Source of the DNA: Monilinia fructicola
Taxonomy: Eukaryota; Ascomycota; Leotiomycetes; Helotiales; Sclerotiniaceae
DNA length: 64,000 nt
Assembly (NCBI GenBank): GCA_008692225.1
Contig: VICG01000003.1
Location: 202,001-266,000 of the forward strand
Direction: 5' to 3'
The notes below the pieces were generated by a model. The model did no database searches, had not been told where the DNA came from, and saw only the letters and a program-made list of their open reading frames with translations. The position numbers and the translations under genes are program-made. Below, in pieces: positions 23,661 to 35,882 of the stretch (the stretch's first letter is position 1; every line of letters starts with the position of its first letter).

Positions 23661-24244
23661 ATGGAAATTCAGTTGACTCCCCAAGAACTTGCTGAGTGGA
23701 TCCAATTTTGTAAGCTCTTTTTCTAGCTTCTAGCTACCGTGACCATGAGCTAGCTATAGGCTGATGCTTCTAAATGAATTACGTAACCTCTCCTCCTTCC
23801 CCTCCTCCCTTAGTTCTGATATCTAAGATGTTTTATATAGTCTATCACTAGCCAAGCCTAGATCAACTTGAGTAGGCTTTGTTTCTGGCATTGCATGTCC
23901 CAGACGCTCAACACTACGTCCGAGCTACTCACAACACCGGGCAAAGCCATCAGATTCATCAGTATGACCAGGAGATATGCAGTGATCTCATGGCTTTTAT
24001 GAACATTCGCATCATACATAGAATGATAATTCTGTTTGGTGACAGGTGTCAAGTAATGCCTGGAGAGGAAGTAATCAAGACCAGACCGAACAGACATAGA
24101 TTAGGCATATGCTCTTCAAGCTTCAAGAATCATCTAATCTCAGTCTGTGATAGTTCAGCCTCCTCGCTCTTCCCATTTTTAGTCACTGTTTCTATTGTTA
24201 ACTTTCAATCTATTCATTGCAATGCCATTCACAATGGGAAATAG
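23661..24244 (+). CDS. Small predicted protein, unknown function
   Basis: Two exons (23661-23709, 23904-24244) give 129 residues in frame. The first exon encodes MEIQLTPQELAEWIQF and ends at a GTAAGC donor. The second begins after TGTCCCAG and reads AQHYVRATHNTGQSHQIHQYDQ, a natural-looking continuation. The intron (194 nt) is long for this genome. Later residues (MNIRIIHRMIILFG) are less convincing, and a further intron near 23990-24050 is possible. No domain or signal peptide was recognised. The call rests on the splice fit and the upstream pyrimidine-rich promoter. Confidence 0.4.
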
Positions 24245-24406
24245 AACATAGGCAGTGACCGGGAAATGATTCATACGAAACATAAGCTTGTTGTACAGTT
24301 TATCTTCCAAATACTATGTAACAAACGCAAGTCGATGATAGGTAGCATTGGTAATCATATCTCCTTCCAATAGTAGACCAATCGCTCAATAATTCCGTGC
24401 AGTTAT

Positions 24407-25350
24407 TTATTTGGCAATCATCTGTTCTGGTGACATACCATCATCTCCTAGAACCTTAGCCTTCTGCAGAGTAGCAACAGTTTTTTGAATAACAGTCACA
24501 TCTACTTTCTTGGTGCTGCTCGCGAATCTCACTGTCTTCAACCATTCCTTTGCATCCTCCTCGCTGTAGTCCAACGAGGTACTGATGTATTTGACAGCTT
24601 CATCTTGGTTTTCTTCGAAATACTTAACTCCCTTGTCGATTTTCTCAAACAAATCATCCAATCTCTTATCCTCCGAGTTCTTGAGTACGTTGGTGCTGGC
24701 AACAATCTTCCAGCTGCTCCATGGTGTATATATTTCACCAATTCTCTTGATCTCTCCATTGTCGTAATATCTCTTAGAAGTGAAGTGTTCCCACATGAAG
24801 AAATCGACTGTGCTATCATTTACTCCATTGCGGAGCTTCTCGAATGTCTGTAAAGGAATGACTTCGAATGGTCCATCGGATGATTGACTTTCATTGAGCC
24901 AACCTTGCTCATCTGCGAGCACGAATCCCATCACGTAGCTTCCGCTACCTATTCTCGAGACACCAATCTTGCCATTCTTAAGATCTGGGATGCCATTCAA
25001 AGGTCTGTTTGCGCCCGTGGAGATTGTCCAGCTATATTTATTTAATCAATCTGCCCATCTAGAATTCGGGGTACACATACACAATGGTGTTTCGACATAA
25101 GTTCCGACGATTCTTATATCCTCCATCACCCTCAACATCCGATTTACCTAATCCAGCTACCCATCCTTCAGTAAGTCCAATGGCTACATCGATCTCCCCA
25201 GATCGTATAGATGTAATCATATGGCCCAGTTCCAGAAGGGAATGGGATCAATTCGGCAACGAGGCCAAAATGCTTTTGGGCGAAGTAAAGAGGGGTAGAG
25301 AAATGCTCGGGAACATATCCGATTTTGAGGGGCGTTCCTGTAGTGGCCAT
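24407..25350 (-). pseudogene. Ca3427-type periplasmic-binding-protein-like gene with frameshifts
   Basis: The start at 25350 reads TPLKIGYVPEHFSTPLYFAQKHFG, the opening of the fungal PBP-II-like (Ca3427) family, whose bacterial relatives bind small substrates for ABC import; the fungal role is unclear. After FPSGTG a 1-base gain shifts the frame (TGGGCCATATG where TGGGCATATG is expected, near 25220). The next frame reads GHMITSIRSGEIDVAIGLTEGWVAG. A second 1-base gain near 25130 (AAGAATCG) shifts again into VGTYVETPLC. A short intron near 25040-25090 leads to the long intact C-terminal exon (PLNGIPDLKNGKIGVSRIGSG ... GMSPEQMIAK). All family blocks are present and only two bases break it. It is divergent from the E2 gene, 458 bases apart. 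Confidence 0.7.
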
Positions 25351-25808
25351 GTTGGAATTTGTGCTTGTGGTAAAATCGCGGATGTATCTCGAGTATTTCG
25401 GAATGAATATACAGCTTTACGGAGTATTTGATAAGTTGAAATATCAAAAGAGTGACGTGGCAATAAGAGTTTTGTACTGTAGCAGGTCTTGGACGGGTAT
25501 TCTTAGGTTTGAACCGGGTATTCACCGGTATCGCGGGGTAGATTTGGGGAGAACGGGGAAAAGGCCATGATCCTTCTTACACCGCCTTTGTTTTGCCTCT
25601 ATCGCAGTCGAAGGAAGTTTCTATCAAATGATTCTGCCTCATCACGTGTCTGTATTCTGCCGCTAGCATCTTCGGGCGGTGTAACCAAGCGCCGGCTCCA
25701 ACCACCACATCTCCCGAGGTCTTTCTAGATCTATTTACTCTCATCTGTCCTTGACTGAAACCTTACTTTATATTGCATTTCATACTTCACGATAACAATA
25801 TAACCAAG
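25351..25808. promoter_or_regulatory. Shared divergent promoter region
   Basis: 458 bases separate the starts of the binding-protein-like gene (minus) and the E2 gene (plus). No specific site is identified. Confidence 0.4.
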
Positions 25809-26395
25809 ATGGCTTCAGCTACGGCACAACGTCGTCTTCTCCAAGAATATCGCTCCCTTACCAACAACCCACCAGAAGGCATTACCGCAGGTCCGGTGTC
25901 AGAAGATGACTTGTTATATTGGGAAGCTTTAATTCAAGGGCCAGAGGGTACGCCGTTTGAAGGCGGAGTCTTTCCTGCAGAATTGAAGTTTCCAAAGGAT
26001 TATCCACTTGCGCCGCCTAGTATGAGGTTTCTTGGGGAAGTTTGGCATCCTAATGGTGAGATTTCCTTCATATCCATTATCTCGCGACCTCCGTCCCTCA
26101 GAAACATCAGTTTGAAGAACGTATTGCTAATATTATCCAGTATACCCAAGCGGCCTCGTCTGCATATCTATCCTCCACCCACCTGGAGATGACCCAAATC
26201 ACTACGAACACGCATCTGAGCGCTGGTCACCTATTCAAAGTGTTGAGAAAATCTTGATAAGCGTAATGAGTATGTTGGCAGAACCAAATGATGAGAGTCC
26301 TGCAAATGTGGAAGCTTGCCAAGCAATGGAGAGAGCATCGATCGGAATATGAGCAGAAGGTTCGGGACGGATGTAGAAGGATGCTTGGCTTGTGA
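25809..26395 (+). CDS. ubc7: UBC7/UBE2G2-type ubiquitin-conjugating enzyme, C-terminal frameshift
   Basis: Exon 1 is 25809-26055, intron 26056-26140 (GTGAGA...ATCCAG), exon 2 from 26141. The protein accepts ubiquitin on a thiol and passes it to ER-associated degradation ligases. The E2 core is complete: [19 protein letters not shown], and catalytic Cys90 in [10 protein letters not shown]. It is followed by the acidic loop [13 protein letters not shown] that marks the UBC7/UBE2G2 class. Near 26317 an extra C (TTGCCAAGC for expected TTGCAAGC) shifts the frame, giving AMERASIGI and a stop at 26350-26352 (152 residues). The next frame restores the family end [15 protein letters not shown] ... MLGL with stop 26393-26395. 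The gene is highly conserved in fungi, so an assembly error is as likely as a true truncation. Confidence 0.9.
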
Positions 26396-27556
26396 GAGAC
26401 GATATCATGATCATGGGTGCAGTCTCCAATCCCAATTTCAACGAAGTGAAAGAGGGTGGGTCATAAGAGTATGAATTCTTGCGGAGTCACTCCAGAACGA
26501 AGATTCGACATTTAAAGATGGTCGTTATAGACGTGTCACTTGGCAAACTACATTGATGCCAATATACCAGATGTGCACAAATTATCTGAACATGGAGAGG
26601 GAGCTCGAGGGTCGCATTGAACTACTGGTGTCTGGTGTCAGGGGGTAGGTTGCTAATGTGGAAGTTATGAGATAGGGATAGTGATAGTTATGCTATCCTC
26701 ATACGATAACAATATCAATATGCACCAGAGTAACCATTTGTATATCTGTTATGGAAATAATTGGGAAAGCTATTGCAAATGTTTGTTCTCGATATGTACT
26801 CAAGGTTGAATGTTGTGCAAGCTTTGAGTCTGCTCTTTCTATCGGGGTAAGGGGGGTGATCACTTGAGAGGCGTTTACTAGGTGAGCCTCTTCATGCTAC
26901 AGCCAGGAAGCAAAAGATCAAGATGAATAGGCGGCGATACGCGTTTTTGCAGTCATGCAACCAAATGTTTTCAGCCAGTAATATACCAAGTGTATGCGAA
27001 GGCAATCAGACAAGAACTCGTTCTAGCATTTTATTGAGTATAGATCAAGTGTATATATTATTGGGGTGCAGAATGCCATAATGGAACTATGGAAAGCTAC
27101 TCAAGTATAGGAGATAGTACTAGTGTGCTGTATTAGGTGCACATGCTCTCTTGGCACATTTACAGTAGTCCTGGAAATGGAAAATATTTAGTAGATGTTA
27201 CTCAATTATGCACTTGGCCACAAATTTTCGACCCCTCATCTAGACATACAATTTTTCCATTCGCCGCCACAATAAGCACGAAATTTATTGTCAGCATTGA
27301 ACAAATAATATACTGTGGTGGCGAAGTTCTGAGGTAACATAAAGCTGCACTTGTAAACCGACCAATTGAGTGTTGCATATAACCTTACAATACTGTGTGA
27401 ACTATGCAAGTCAGAATCAAACATGGATATCTGCACTGCCCAAAGTTCAGCTGAATTAGCCCAACTATCATAATTATGTTATATCAACCTACTGCGCTGG
27501 ACCTTTTCATTGTTATTTAATTTTGCACCAAAAATCCTGAGCAATTCAACATCACA
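26396..27556. other. Intergenic; nothing recognised
   Basis: Same-strand spacer between the E2 gene and the STAND relic. Short frames lack support. Confidence 0.5.
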
Positions 27557-30500
27557 ATGAGCTTTGGCTTCGGTATAGGCGACTTCATCGCGGTTATTAC
27601 ACTTGCCCAAAAAATCCGAGATGAATTTCAAGATGCACCAAAGCAGTATGCGGCTATCTCCAAAGAGTAAGATGTTCTTCCTTTTATTTCTCATTTCAAA
27701 AGACAATGACTTACCAAACCGGACAGTGTTAACCGCCTCCGCATTGTTTCTTGAATGTGCCGAAAACGAGTTATCAGTACCGGATCTCAATGCCAAACAG
27801 AAGAACGAACTAAAGGAAATAATCGATGGCTGTCGTGATGTTCTTAAGGATTTGCAGCAAATGTTGAGCAAATACGGCAAGCTAGGATCAGATCCCCGAG
27901 GCCTTGGGGAAAAGATGAAAATCTTATGGAAGAGGGTCCGGTGGGACCAGAAAGATATTAATGAGCTTCGTAGTCGTATTACGACGAATGTCGCCTTTTT
28001 GGATCTATTCACAAGGTAATCGTCTCCTCTATGTACAAGTGGCCGACTGAATTTGTCCAGAAACAAAATACAAGAGGTGAAGAGCAGCGCAGACCAATTC
28101 TATAAGAAACAAGATATTCGAGAACTGAACGAAGAATCATCAAAAATTCTCAATTGGCTTTCCCGAATCAATCATACTCCCCAGCAGCAAGACTATATCA
28201 AAAAAAGACACCAAGGAACCGGCAAATGGCTTTTAGAGTCGCAAAAGTTCAATACATGGGTAGCGTCCGATAAGCAGATATTGTTCTGTCCAGGCATCCC
28301 CGGCGCAGGCAAGACAATACTTACGTCCATTGTAGTGGAGGAGCTTACCAATCGCTTTGAAAATGATAAAAGCATCGGCATCGCATATTTGTATTGCAAT
28401 TTCCGACGCAAACACGAGCAAAATGTTGATGATCTAGTATCATGTCTTCTCAAGCAACTAGCTCAACGTCTCCCTTCTTTACCAGACGCCGTGAAAGATC
28501 TTCACAAACGACACTCGTACAAGGGGACATCACCGTCATTGGAAGATCTTTTGCAGACTCTTCAATCTGTAACCGCTATTTATTCTAAAGTTTTCATTTT
28601 TGTTGATGCTCTGGATGAATGTCAAGACACCACTGGTTACGAAATGAAATTTCTATCACAAATTCTCAATCTCCAGGCAAGGTGCCAACTGAGCCTTTTT
28701 GCAACTTCAAGACATGTTCCAGAGATTTGCAAGAAATTCGATCCATCTACATGGTTAGAAATCCGAGCAAGTGATGAGGATGTGGAGAGATATCTAGATG
28801 GCCACATGTCACAGATATCCCGATATGTGTCTGAGAAGCCAGATCTTCAAGGCGAGATCAAGACTGCAATTATCAATGCAGTTGACGGAATGTATGTAAC
28901 TCCTGTAAACTTGGTGGATGATTCTTATATATCTGTTAGGTTTCTGCTTGCACAACTTCACCTCAATTCGCTCCGTGGAAAAACATCACCCAAGAAAATC
29001 CAGCAAGCTCTACAAAAGCTTCCGACAGGATCTGATGCATACGATTCTGCATACACAGAAGCCATGGAACGAATTGAGGGTCAACTTGAGGATGAAAAAG
29101 AACTTGCGAAGCAGGTTCTTTCGTGGATCACCTGCGCCAAAAGACTCTCACAACAGTAGAACTCCAGCAAGCCATTGCGGTGGAGATTGATGAGCCAGAG
29201 CTCGACAAGGAAAACTTCGCGGCAATTGATCAAATGGTTTCCGTATGTGCTGGATTGGTAACTGTTGATGAGGAGAGTAATGTTATCGGCTTGGTTCATT
29301 ATACAACACAGGAATACTTCAACCGAAAACAGAACTACTGGTTCCCGGATGCAGAAACTTATATTACAACTATCTGCGTTACGTATCTCATTTGATACTT
29401 TCGAATTAATCTGTTCAGAAGAACAAGCCTTTCAGGAACGACTTTACTTATATCCATTCGTTGAGTATGCCGCACGGAATTGGGGGCATCATGCTCGTAA
29501 GGCTTTCAATCTCTAATCAAGCATTAGCTCAGGCTGTAATGAAATTTCTCAATAGCGAATCCAAGATTAATACGGCATGGCACATACTATGGGATTCTTC
29601 CTTTTCATCTGATTATCTTTCTTGGCTGGAGGTGTCCAAAATAACAGGAATGCATCTAGCAGCATACTTTTGGTGCCGAGAATATTGTACAGCTGCTACT
29701 CGATAGAGTTGGAGTCGAAATGCTACTCGATAGAGTTGAAGTCGAAATTGATTGGAAGTGTAGTGGTCCAACATATCCTTTTTATCGGAATCGTAATACT
29801 GGTCGAACTCCATTTTCATATGCTGCCGAGAACGGCATGAAGAAGTCGTGAAGCTATTGCTTGGTACAGGCAAAGTTGACATCAATTCGAAGGCTGCTCA
29901 GGATTTTGGTCAAACACCACTTTCATATGCTGCAAAAAATGGCCATGAGGGAATTGTGAAGCTATTACTTGATACAGGCAAAGTCGAAATCAACACTTTT
30001 AATGGATTTAATCAAAACACCATTTTATCTTGCTGTATATAACGATCATGGAAAAATATTGAAGCTATTGTTCGATACAGGCAAAGTTGATATCAATTAC
30101 TCTAATTGTAATATTCGAACTCAATTCTTATATGTAGTTTAATCCAGTAATATAAAAGTATTAAAACTATTGTTTGATATAAGTAAGGTTGATATTGATT
30201 GCCTTAATTTCTGTTAATCAAACTCTATTATCATATATAGCTTAATTCGATAATATAAAAGTATTAAAGCTATTGTTTGATATAGGCAAGGTTGATATTG
30301 ATTGTTTTGATTCTGTTAATCGAACTCTATTATTATATACAGCTTAATTCGGTAATATAGAAATATTAAAGCTATTGTTTGATACAAGCAAGGTTAATAT
30401 CGATCATCCTGATTCTATTAATCGAAGTCCATTATTATATATAGCTCATTTTGATTTTGAAGAAAGAATAAAGTTATTGCTTGATATAAGCAAAGTTGAT

Positions 30501-31335
30501 ATTGATTGCCCTGATTTTAATGATCGAACTCCATTCTTATATGCAGCTTATTGTAATTCTAAAGAAAAAATAAAACTATTGCTTGATACAAGCAAAGTTA
30601 ATATCGATCGCTTTGATTTTGTTAATCGAACTTCATTATCATATACAGCTCAATTTAGTTCTAAAGAAAAAATAAAGTTATTGCTCGATACAAGCAAGGT
30701 TGATATCAATCGCTCTAATCTTAATAATCGAATTTTATTCTCATATACAATTTGCTTTGATTTTAAAGAAAAAATAAAGCTATTGCTTAATACAGGCAAA
30801 GTTGATATCAATCGCCCTGATCGTAATGATCAAACTCCATTCTCATATTCAATTGAATATAGTTTTAATAGAATAACAAAGCTATTGCTTGATACAGACA
30901 AGATTGATATCGATCGCCTTGATTGTAATGATCGAACTCTATTCTCATATGCAATTAAACATAATTCTAAAGAAAAAATAAAGTTATTGCTTGATATAGG
31001 CAAGATTGATATCAATCACCCTGATCGTGATGGTCGAACTCCCATTCTCATATGCAATTAAATATGGTTCTAAAGAAATAATAAAGCTATTGCTCGATAC
31101 AGGCAAGGTTGATATCAATTCAAGAGACACTGAACGTCAAACACCACTCTGGCACACTTTTGATATGCAGGACATAGAAGTAGAGAAGCTGATGAATAAA
31201 CAAGAAGCCCGTCTAGAGTTGGAACTTAGAAAGTCACAGAGACTCAACAACCTTATACCAGGAATGGAAAGTGGTTATGACGATATGTTTACCAGATATA
31301 TGGAGGCTTTTCGATTGAAAGGGGGAGCCCTTTAG
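27557..31335 (+). pseudogene. STAND protein relic: fungal N-domain, NACHT NTPase, ankyrin repeats
   Basis: Fungal NACHT-ankyrin (NLR-like) proteins act in non-self recognition. Exon 1 (MSFGFGIGDFIAVITLAQKI) is the usual fungal STAND N-terminal domain. Exon 2 then has an extra T near 27750 before FLECAENELSVPDL. After an intron ending at about 28060, the NACHT core is long and intact: Walker A GIPGAGKT (about 28296-28318), Walker B VFIFVDALDEC (about 28590-28622), sensor FATSRH. A clean intron at about 28892-28938 joins VDGM to FLLAQLHLNSL. From 29140 on, frame breaks multiply: near 29140 (KRLSQQ stop), 29390, 29515, 29670 and 29840. The ankyrin block follows in pieces to the last frame, ending LKGGAL at 31335. 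Most exons and splice sites are kept, so inactivation is recent or partly artefactual. Confidence 0.85.
29846..31160 (+). repeat. Ankyrin-encoding DNA repeat array, about 100-bp unit
   Basis: Around a dozen units of about 100-105 bases each contain the phrase AAGCTATTGCTTGATACAGG (with variants), then AAAGTTGATATCAAT. They encode the ankyrin helix KLLLDTGKVDIN. Outer units are near-canonical (HEGIVKLLLDTGKV). Inner units (30050-31000) are much more AT-rich with many stops around 30130-30370. Confidence 0.85.
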
Positions 31336-32816
31336 CGAAATGGGGCGTTCTAGGTATGTGTTAGGAACTAGCTTGTTTCGTCGTTTATTGGGGTGGTTTA
31401 CGTCTCTGCTTTTTGTTACTTTTATAGATGTATATCAACAGTTACAGCAATAATCAAAGTTTCAACGAATCAGTGTTGCTATATCATGAGCTATTTCATG
31501 TTTGTTGCCTCAGATCTTGCATAAATCTTGCTCATCTAAGATGGAAATGAATACAATTCAATATCCCTCACTGCTCATATGGGGCATTGAAGAACTCTTG
31601 TAAAGGGAACTGTTTCGCTAGATGATATTAGATAAACCAAGACGTCGGTTTTTGATTACAAAATATTGACAACAATTAAAGGTAAATGAATGCTTCACAG
31701 AGTTCCAGTTCCTATCAATCAAACCAATTAAACCTTATATCTTAGCCGCTATTGGTAGCACATACAGAAGAATCACACCAATACGATTTCGGCTCCATAA
31801 GATTAAATCGAAAGATATGGTATGCTCATAGCCTCATGCCATCTTTCCAACCGACTAAATATAGGCTTAATTATAGAAGTGTACATATATCGATCATGAC
31901 ATCACGAAGCGTATATGTTTCAGAGATCGAGGTCCATGTTGAAAAATACTTTGCTCATATGCTAGCGGTCTCGTGTCCAAAAATGATATATTTACAAGAT
32001 TTAAGTGTTTGAAAGAGGTCACATGACAAATAGTGCTTGATATTGGATATAGTTCGGATATTGAGAGTTTAGGTGATGTCAAAGATCTATGATTACTATG
32101 ATGCCGTCATTTACACCCTTGTTTCGAGGACCTCTCGTATTAATTTAACATCAGAGAGCTGAGTCGGTACACTAAAGTCAAGTCAAATCGAAGGAATTGG
32201 GTAACATAGTGCAGCACATTGGAGAAAGTATATAATCTCACTCCGGAAGTAGGAAAACAAGTGATAGGATTTTAAGTTTGTTGGCATAAATGCATTATAT
32301 AAGTAATCCTTTACAAATTATATTCTCGCAGCTTTCCTAAGAAGTTATGTATGACCCCAAAGCCATGATCTTGTCCGTACGAAAGTAGCCACAAATATTA
32401 TATTTTGGAAGACTTAATTCAAACAACAGACCACTGATATTAACATCATCCCATAACTACGCCAATCTCTTCAATCTCCCGCAAACTTTCCTCGTTGGAT
32501 TTCCTTTCATCCTGTGCCATGACTTTCGGCCTGAGTTGCGTTCAATCTACGTTTTTTCAACTCTTGTAGTTTTGGTTCATATTGTTGTACCTGCGGCTAC
32601 GTCCATTGATGACACAGGTGACTGGACAATCTCTGGCTGCGAGCACATACCCGCAAAGACCACAATTCTTTCAGTAAGAAGGCTTTCTAGTGCGGAAACA
32701 TGTGAGTTCAGTATTAACCATAAACTGTAACTTTCTAATCATTCTATCGTGATTAAACCAACTTTCTCGCCAGTTGGTTCAATAAGCTGGACAGAAGGCG
32801 TATATCCTGGATAATC
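31336..32816. other. Intergenic; one possible signal-peptide relic
   Basis: A plus-strand frame at 32536-32730 encodes a hydrophobic stretch followed by SIDDTGDWTISGCEHIP, like a small secreted protein. It starts at TTG, and the nearest ATG (32519) is out of frame, so it is not called. Nothing else was recognised. Confidence 0.35.
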
Positions 32817-33222
32817 TCATTCATTGATATCGAGAAACCCAACTTTGTCGAGCTGACTTGCTAGGTCTGGCGTCAAGCAAAGACTGTGAACACTTGTGTT
32901 AACAGTTCTTGGAGATGGTAAGAGTGCAGTTTCAACCGAAAAGCCGTGGTACGTAATGTGTTTCGTTAATTCCAAGACACAATAATAAAGTATTTTATCA
33001 TTTTGAAGGTAGGCAAAATTGACCATTCCAACTTTTGAAGATGTAGCCGTTGCTTGTTCGTCAACGTGCCGTATCCCATCTAGAACACTCGCTAGCACGA
33101 CATAGAGGAGCTCTTGAGCCCCAGAGATCTCGAATACGATGTGGATACCAAGATAGGATTCTCCCAGCAGACTATCATGATTGAGGTGGATTTGGATTGA
33201 ATCTCTGCACCTCGCTCAGCAC
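32817..33222 (-). pseudogene. Orphan coding fragment, family unknown
   Basis: The open frame runs from about 33222 to 32817 (around 130 codons) on the minus strand. It reads like coding sequence: LLGESYLGIHIVFE, AQELLYVVLASVLDGI, then KVGMVNFAYLQNDKILYY. There is no plausible initiating ATG at its start and no splice partner upstream, where the frame stops. It could be an internal exon or a remnant of a lost gene. I do not recognise the family. Confidence 0.3.
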
Positions 33223-33863
33223 AAAGGGATAGCAATTTTTCGAATGAAGATTGTTACACCGAGATTGTAGCACTTGCATCGATCTCATGACATAAGAAAG
33301 ATTTATGTATAAATAAGAGGTTACAGATTATTTCTGGATAAACAATAATCATAAACGCCTTTGTAGAAGAAACAAGGTACCGCCTAGCAGTGAGTTGTCG
33401 TCTTAGACCACAACCAAATGCCAGATATACTGCCTAGGTTTGAATTAGTTGAGAGTCAAATACAACTTGCAGCAATGATTTCAGTCTCCGAATGAGCTCT
33501 TGGCTTTGACTTCATGCAGTAATGGTTGTGAGTACCACCTAGGTTCAATAGAAAGCTGGAGGAACTTGTTCAGATTGCCTGGATCTTCTCACAAGAAAAG
33601 ACTTATTAGTGATTGGACTGGACAAAAGGCTTCATTGTACATACTGCCGCAAAGAAAGACACAATTATCTGCGTCAAAGTGTAAAAGAGTGGCATCGTGA
33701 AGTATTTTACGAGGCGACGTTCATCGGTGGTTCGTTAATCAAAGTAAGGGAGGGAGTAAGGACCACCACCATTGGTGAGCTTCAGGCTAGCACCACACTA
33801 ATCCAGGGCCCTGACCATCATCAACCTCATCAAACAAACCAAACAACCACGAACTCTCCTTCA

Positions 33864-34940
33864 ATGCCTCCAATTCCAATCCCTACAACTCCTAAAATCG
33901 TCATATATTATCAGACGCAGCATCATTCCGATGGCAGATCATGTTCCATACTACCCATCATCACCCAGCCAAATATCGCGGTGACTCACGTAATCGTCGC
34001 CGCAATCCATCTCAACGATCCCCCTGGAAACATAACTCTCGTACACCCTCCATCCTTCCCCCGCACACACAAGTACTAATCGATAGCAGAACGACCATGT
34101 ACCTCACGATGAGCGATACGTTACCATGTGGGCTGAACTCCGAATCCTCCAAGCCTCCGGAATAAAAGTAATGGGAATGCTTGGTGGGGCTGCCAAAGGT
34201 TCATTCACCCGACTCGACCAAGACGACGCCATATTCGAAATCTACTATGTACCTCTGCGGAACCTCATCCGTGAACGCGGCCTCGATGGTTTGGATCTCG
34301 ATGTTGAGGAAGAGATGTCTCTTGCGGGAATCATACGATTGATTGATCGACTCAAGGCGGATTTTGGGTCGGGGTTTATAATTACACTCGCGCCTGTGGC
34401 TGCTGCGTTGATATCTGAGCGGCCGGAACATAATTTGAGTGGGTTTAATTATGAGGCATTAGAAGTTATGAGGGGGAGTAGCATTGCTTGGTATAATACG
34501 CAGTTTTATTGTGGATGGGGGGATATGAGTAAGACGGCTGGATATGATATGATGATGATGAGGGGGTGGCCCGCACATAAAGTTGTGGTGGGTATGGTTA
34601 CCAATCCAGGGAATGGCAATGGATGGGTTCCTTTTGAGATATTGCGAGAAGTGCTTCTCAATCTGAAGTTAAGATATCCTACGTTTGGGGGTGTTATGGT
34701 TGGGAGTATTTCAATTCCTTGCCGGGGGATAGAGATAGACCTTGGGAGTGGGCGGCTTGGATGACAAAGGTTCTTGATAAATTGCCCGCTGCGGCACCTT
34801 CTGTTACAAGTGCCAGTACGAGTGCTGTGGTTGAAAAGCAGAAACCTCTTGTGAGTAGTAACGTGGATGATGACCTCCTAGGGGATGCTCCTCTACCTTT
34901 GGAATTTGAGTATCATTCTGAAGGCCTCGTAGAAGATTAA
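33864..34940 (+). CDS. GH18 family glycoside hydrolase (chitinase-like), one frameshift
   Basis: GH18 enzymes hydrolyse chitin or related GlcNAc glycans. Exon 1 (33864-34040) starts MPPIPIPTTPKIVIYYQTQ, the first barrel strand. The intron 34041-34086 (GTACAC...CTAATCGATAG) joins NITL to QNDHVPHDERYVTMW. The catalytic motif DGLDLDVEE is complete (Asp126, Asp129, Asp131, Glu133; Glu133 is the acid). ITLAPVAAAL, WYNTQFYCGWGD and FGGVM follow in barrel order. Near 34697 a lost G (ATGGTTGGG for ATGGGTTGGG) throws the frame to a stop at 34764. The next frame restores GWEYFNSLPGD and runs to 34940. There is no signal peptide, so the enzyme would be intracellular, as for cytosolic chitinase-like proteins. 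The annotation spans the conserved reading. Confidence 0.8.
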
Positions 34941-35165
34941 TGATACCCCCTTTCTTGCATATTTATAATCACAAATTGTAGCTCTATTTCATGCTGAAGT
35001 CTCTGTTTTCTTGTGGCAACCTGGGCAGCAGGCGATTGATGGACGGGATGGAGGGTTCATTCATCTCAATTACTCCAATCGCCTCCATCAGATAACAAAG
35101 AAAACATGCAAGTCCTTTAATCATAATTCCAATTGCTTCCCTGACAATTATTGGGCTTCCATACA

Positions 35166-35880
35166 TGGTCAAACATTTTCGCACACTCTACGAGATTTAC
35201 TCAGAAACACCAATCATTCCAACAGAGTTCCCGTCTTTCTCAAAGCTTCATGAAAAGATTCGTTATAAAAATTTGGCATTTTGCTCGTCCCGAGTCCCAA
35301 TATGTAGAGATTCGAGAATTCAGATGGAGTGATACACTTCTCTCCTATGCGCCCGTTCCCAGCATGCTTCACGCATGTCAAGAATCTCGAACGGCGGCAT
35401 TGGAATAGTACGATCTTTCGTTTGCGAGAGACTGTGAAATGGGCTTCTAAGATCAGGATATCCTTCGTAGGATAGTGCAAGATGTGCTCACAAAACCACC
35501 CCGCCAAGCGAAGATTTACTTTGATTGGGAACGTGATGGCTTATAGTCGCAATGTGCCCATTGTCATGGCCACAAGATGAGTTGTAGACACGCTCCGCTC
35601 TCATTTGATTTCCTTAGAGTCAAGAGGTTGGCTTTTCAAGATCCACTTTCTTGTATACCATTTTTTCAAGATAGCCTTGTGTTCTCCAGCCGTCGAACAA
35701 ATCATTCTCATTCGATGAAGAAGCACTATTCATCGCAAGGCAGTTTCACTATCCAAGTTTTACCTTTTGAGGAGAAGTTTGAGTGGGAGGGAGTATATCT
35801 ATTTGAACTTGTCTGGATAGTACATAGGAAGCGGCCACTGGTCGAAGTACAGTGGAAATCATTAAGTCGGTCCAAAGGGT
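35166..35880 (+). pseudogene. 2EXR-domain protein pseudogene
   Basis: The start reads MVKHFRTLYEIY, then FPSFSKLHEKIRYK. After a shift comes IWHFARPESQYVEIREFRW and MLHACQESRTAALE, the diagnostic 2EXR blocks (a domain frequent in fungal proteins of unknown function). A TAG follows ALE where Tyr is expected (35407), and a TAA follows EMGF (35448). Later frames read DILRRIVQDVLTK and, in 35577-35880, an intact FDFLRVKRLAFQDPLSCIPFFQ to SLSRSKG. At least two stops and two shifts make it dead. It is a relative of the 2EXR gene at 49851-51766. Confidence 0.75.
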
Positions 35881-35882
35881 GA

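Noticed and set aside
25130..25165. Short intron to explain the frame change in the binding-protein-like gene
   Set aside because: The only GT-AG pair spans about 35 bases, too short for introns in this window, and leaves the wrong phase.
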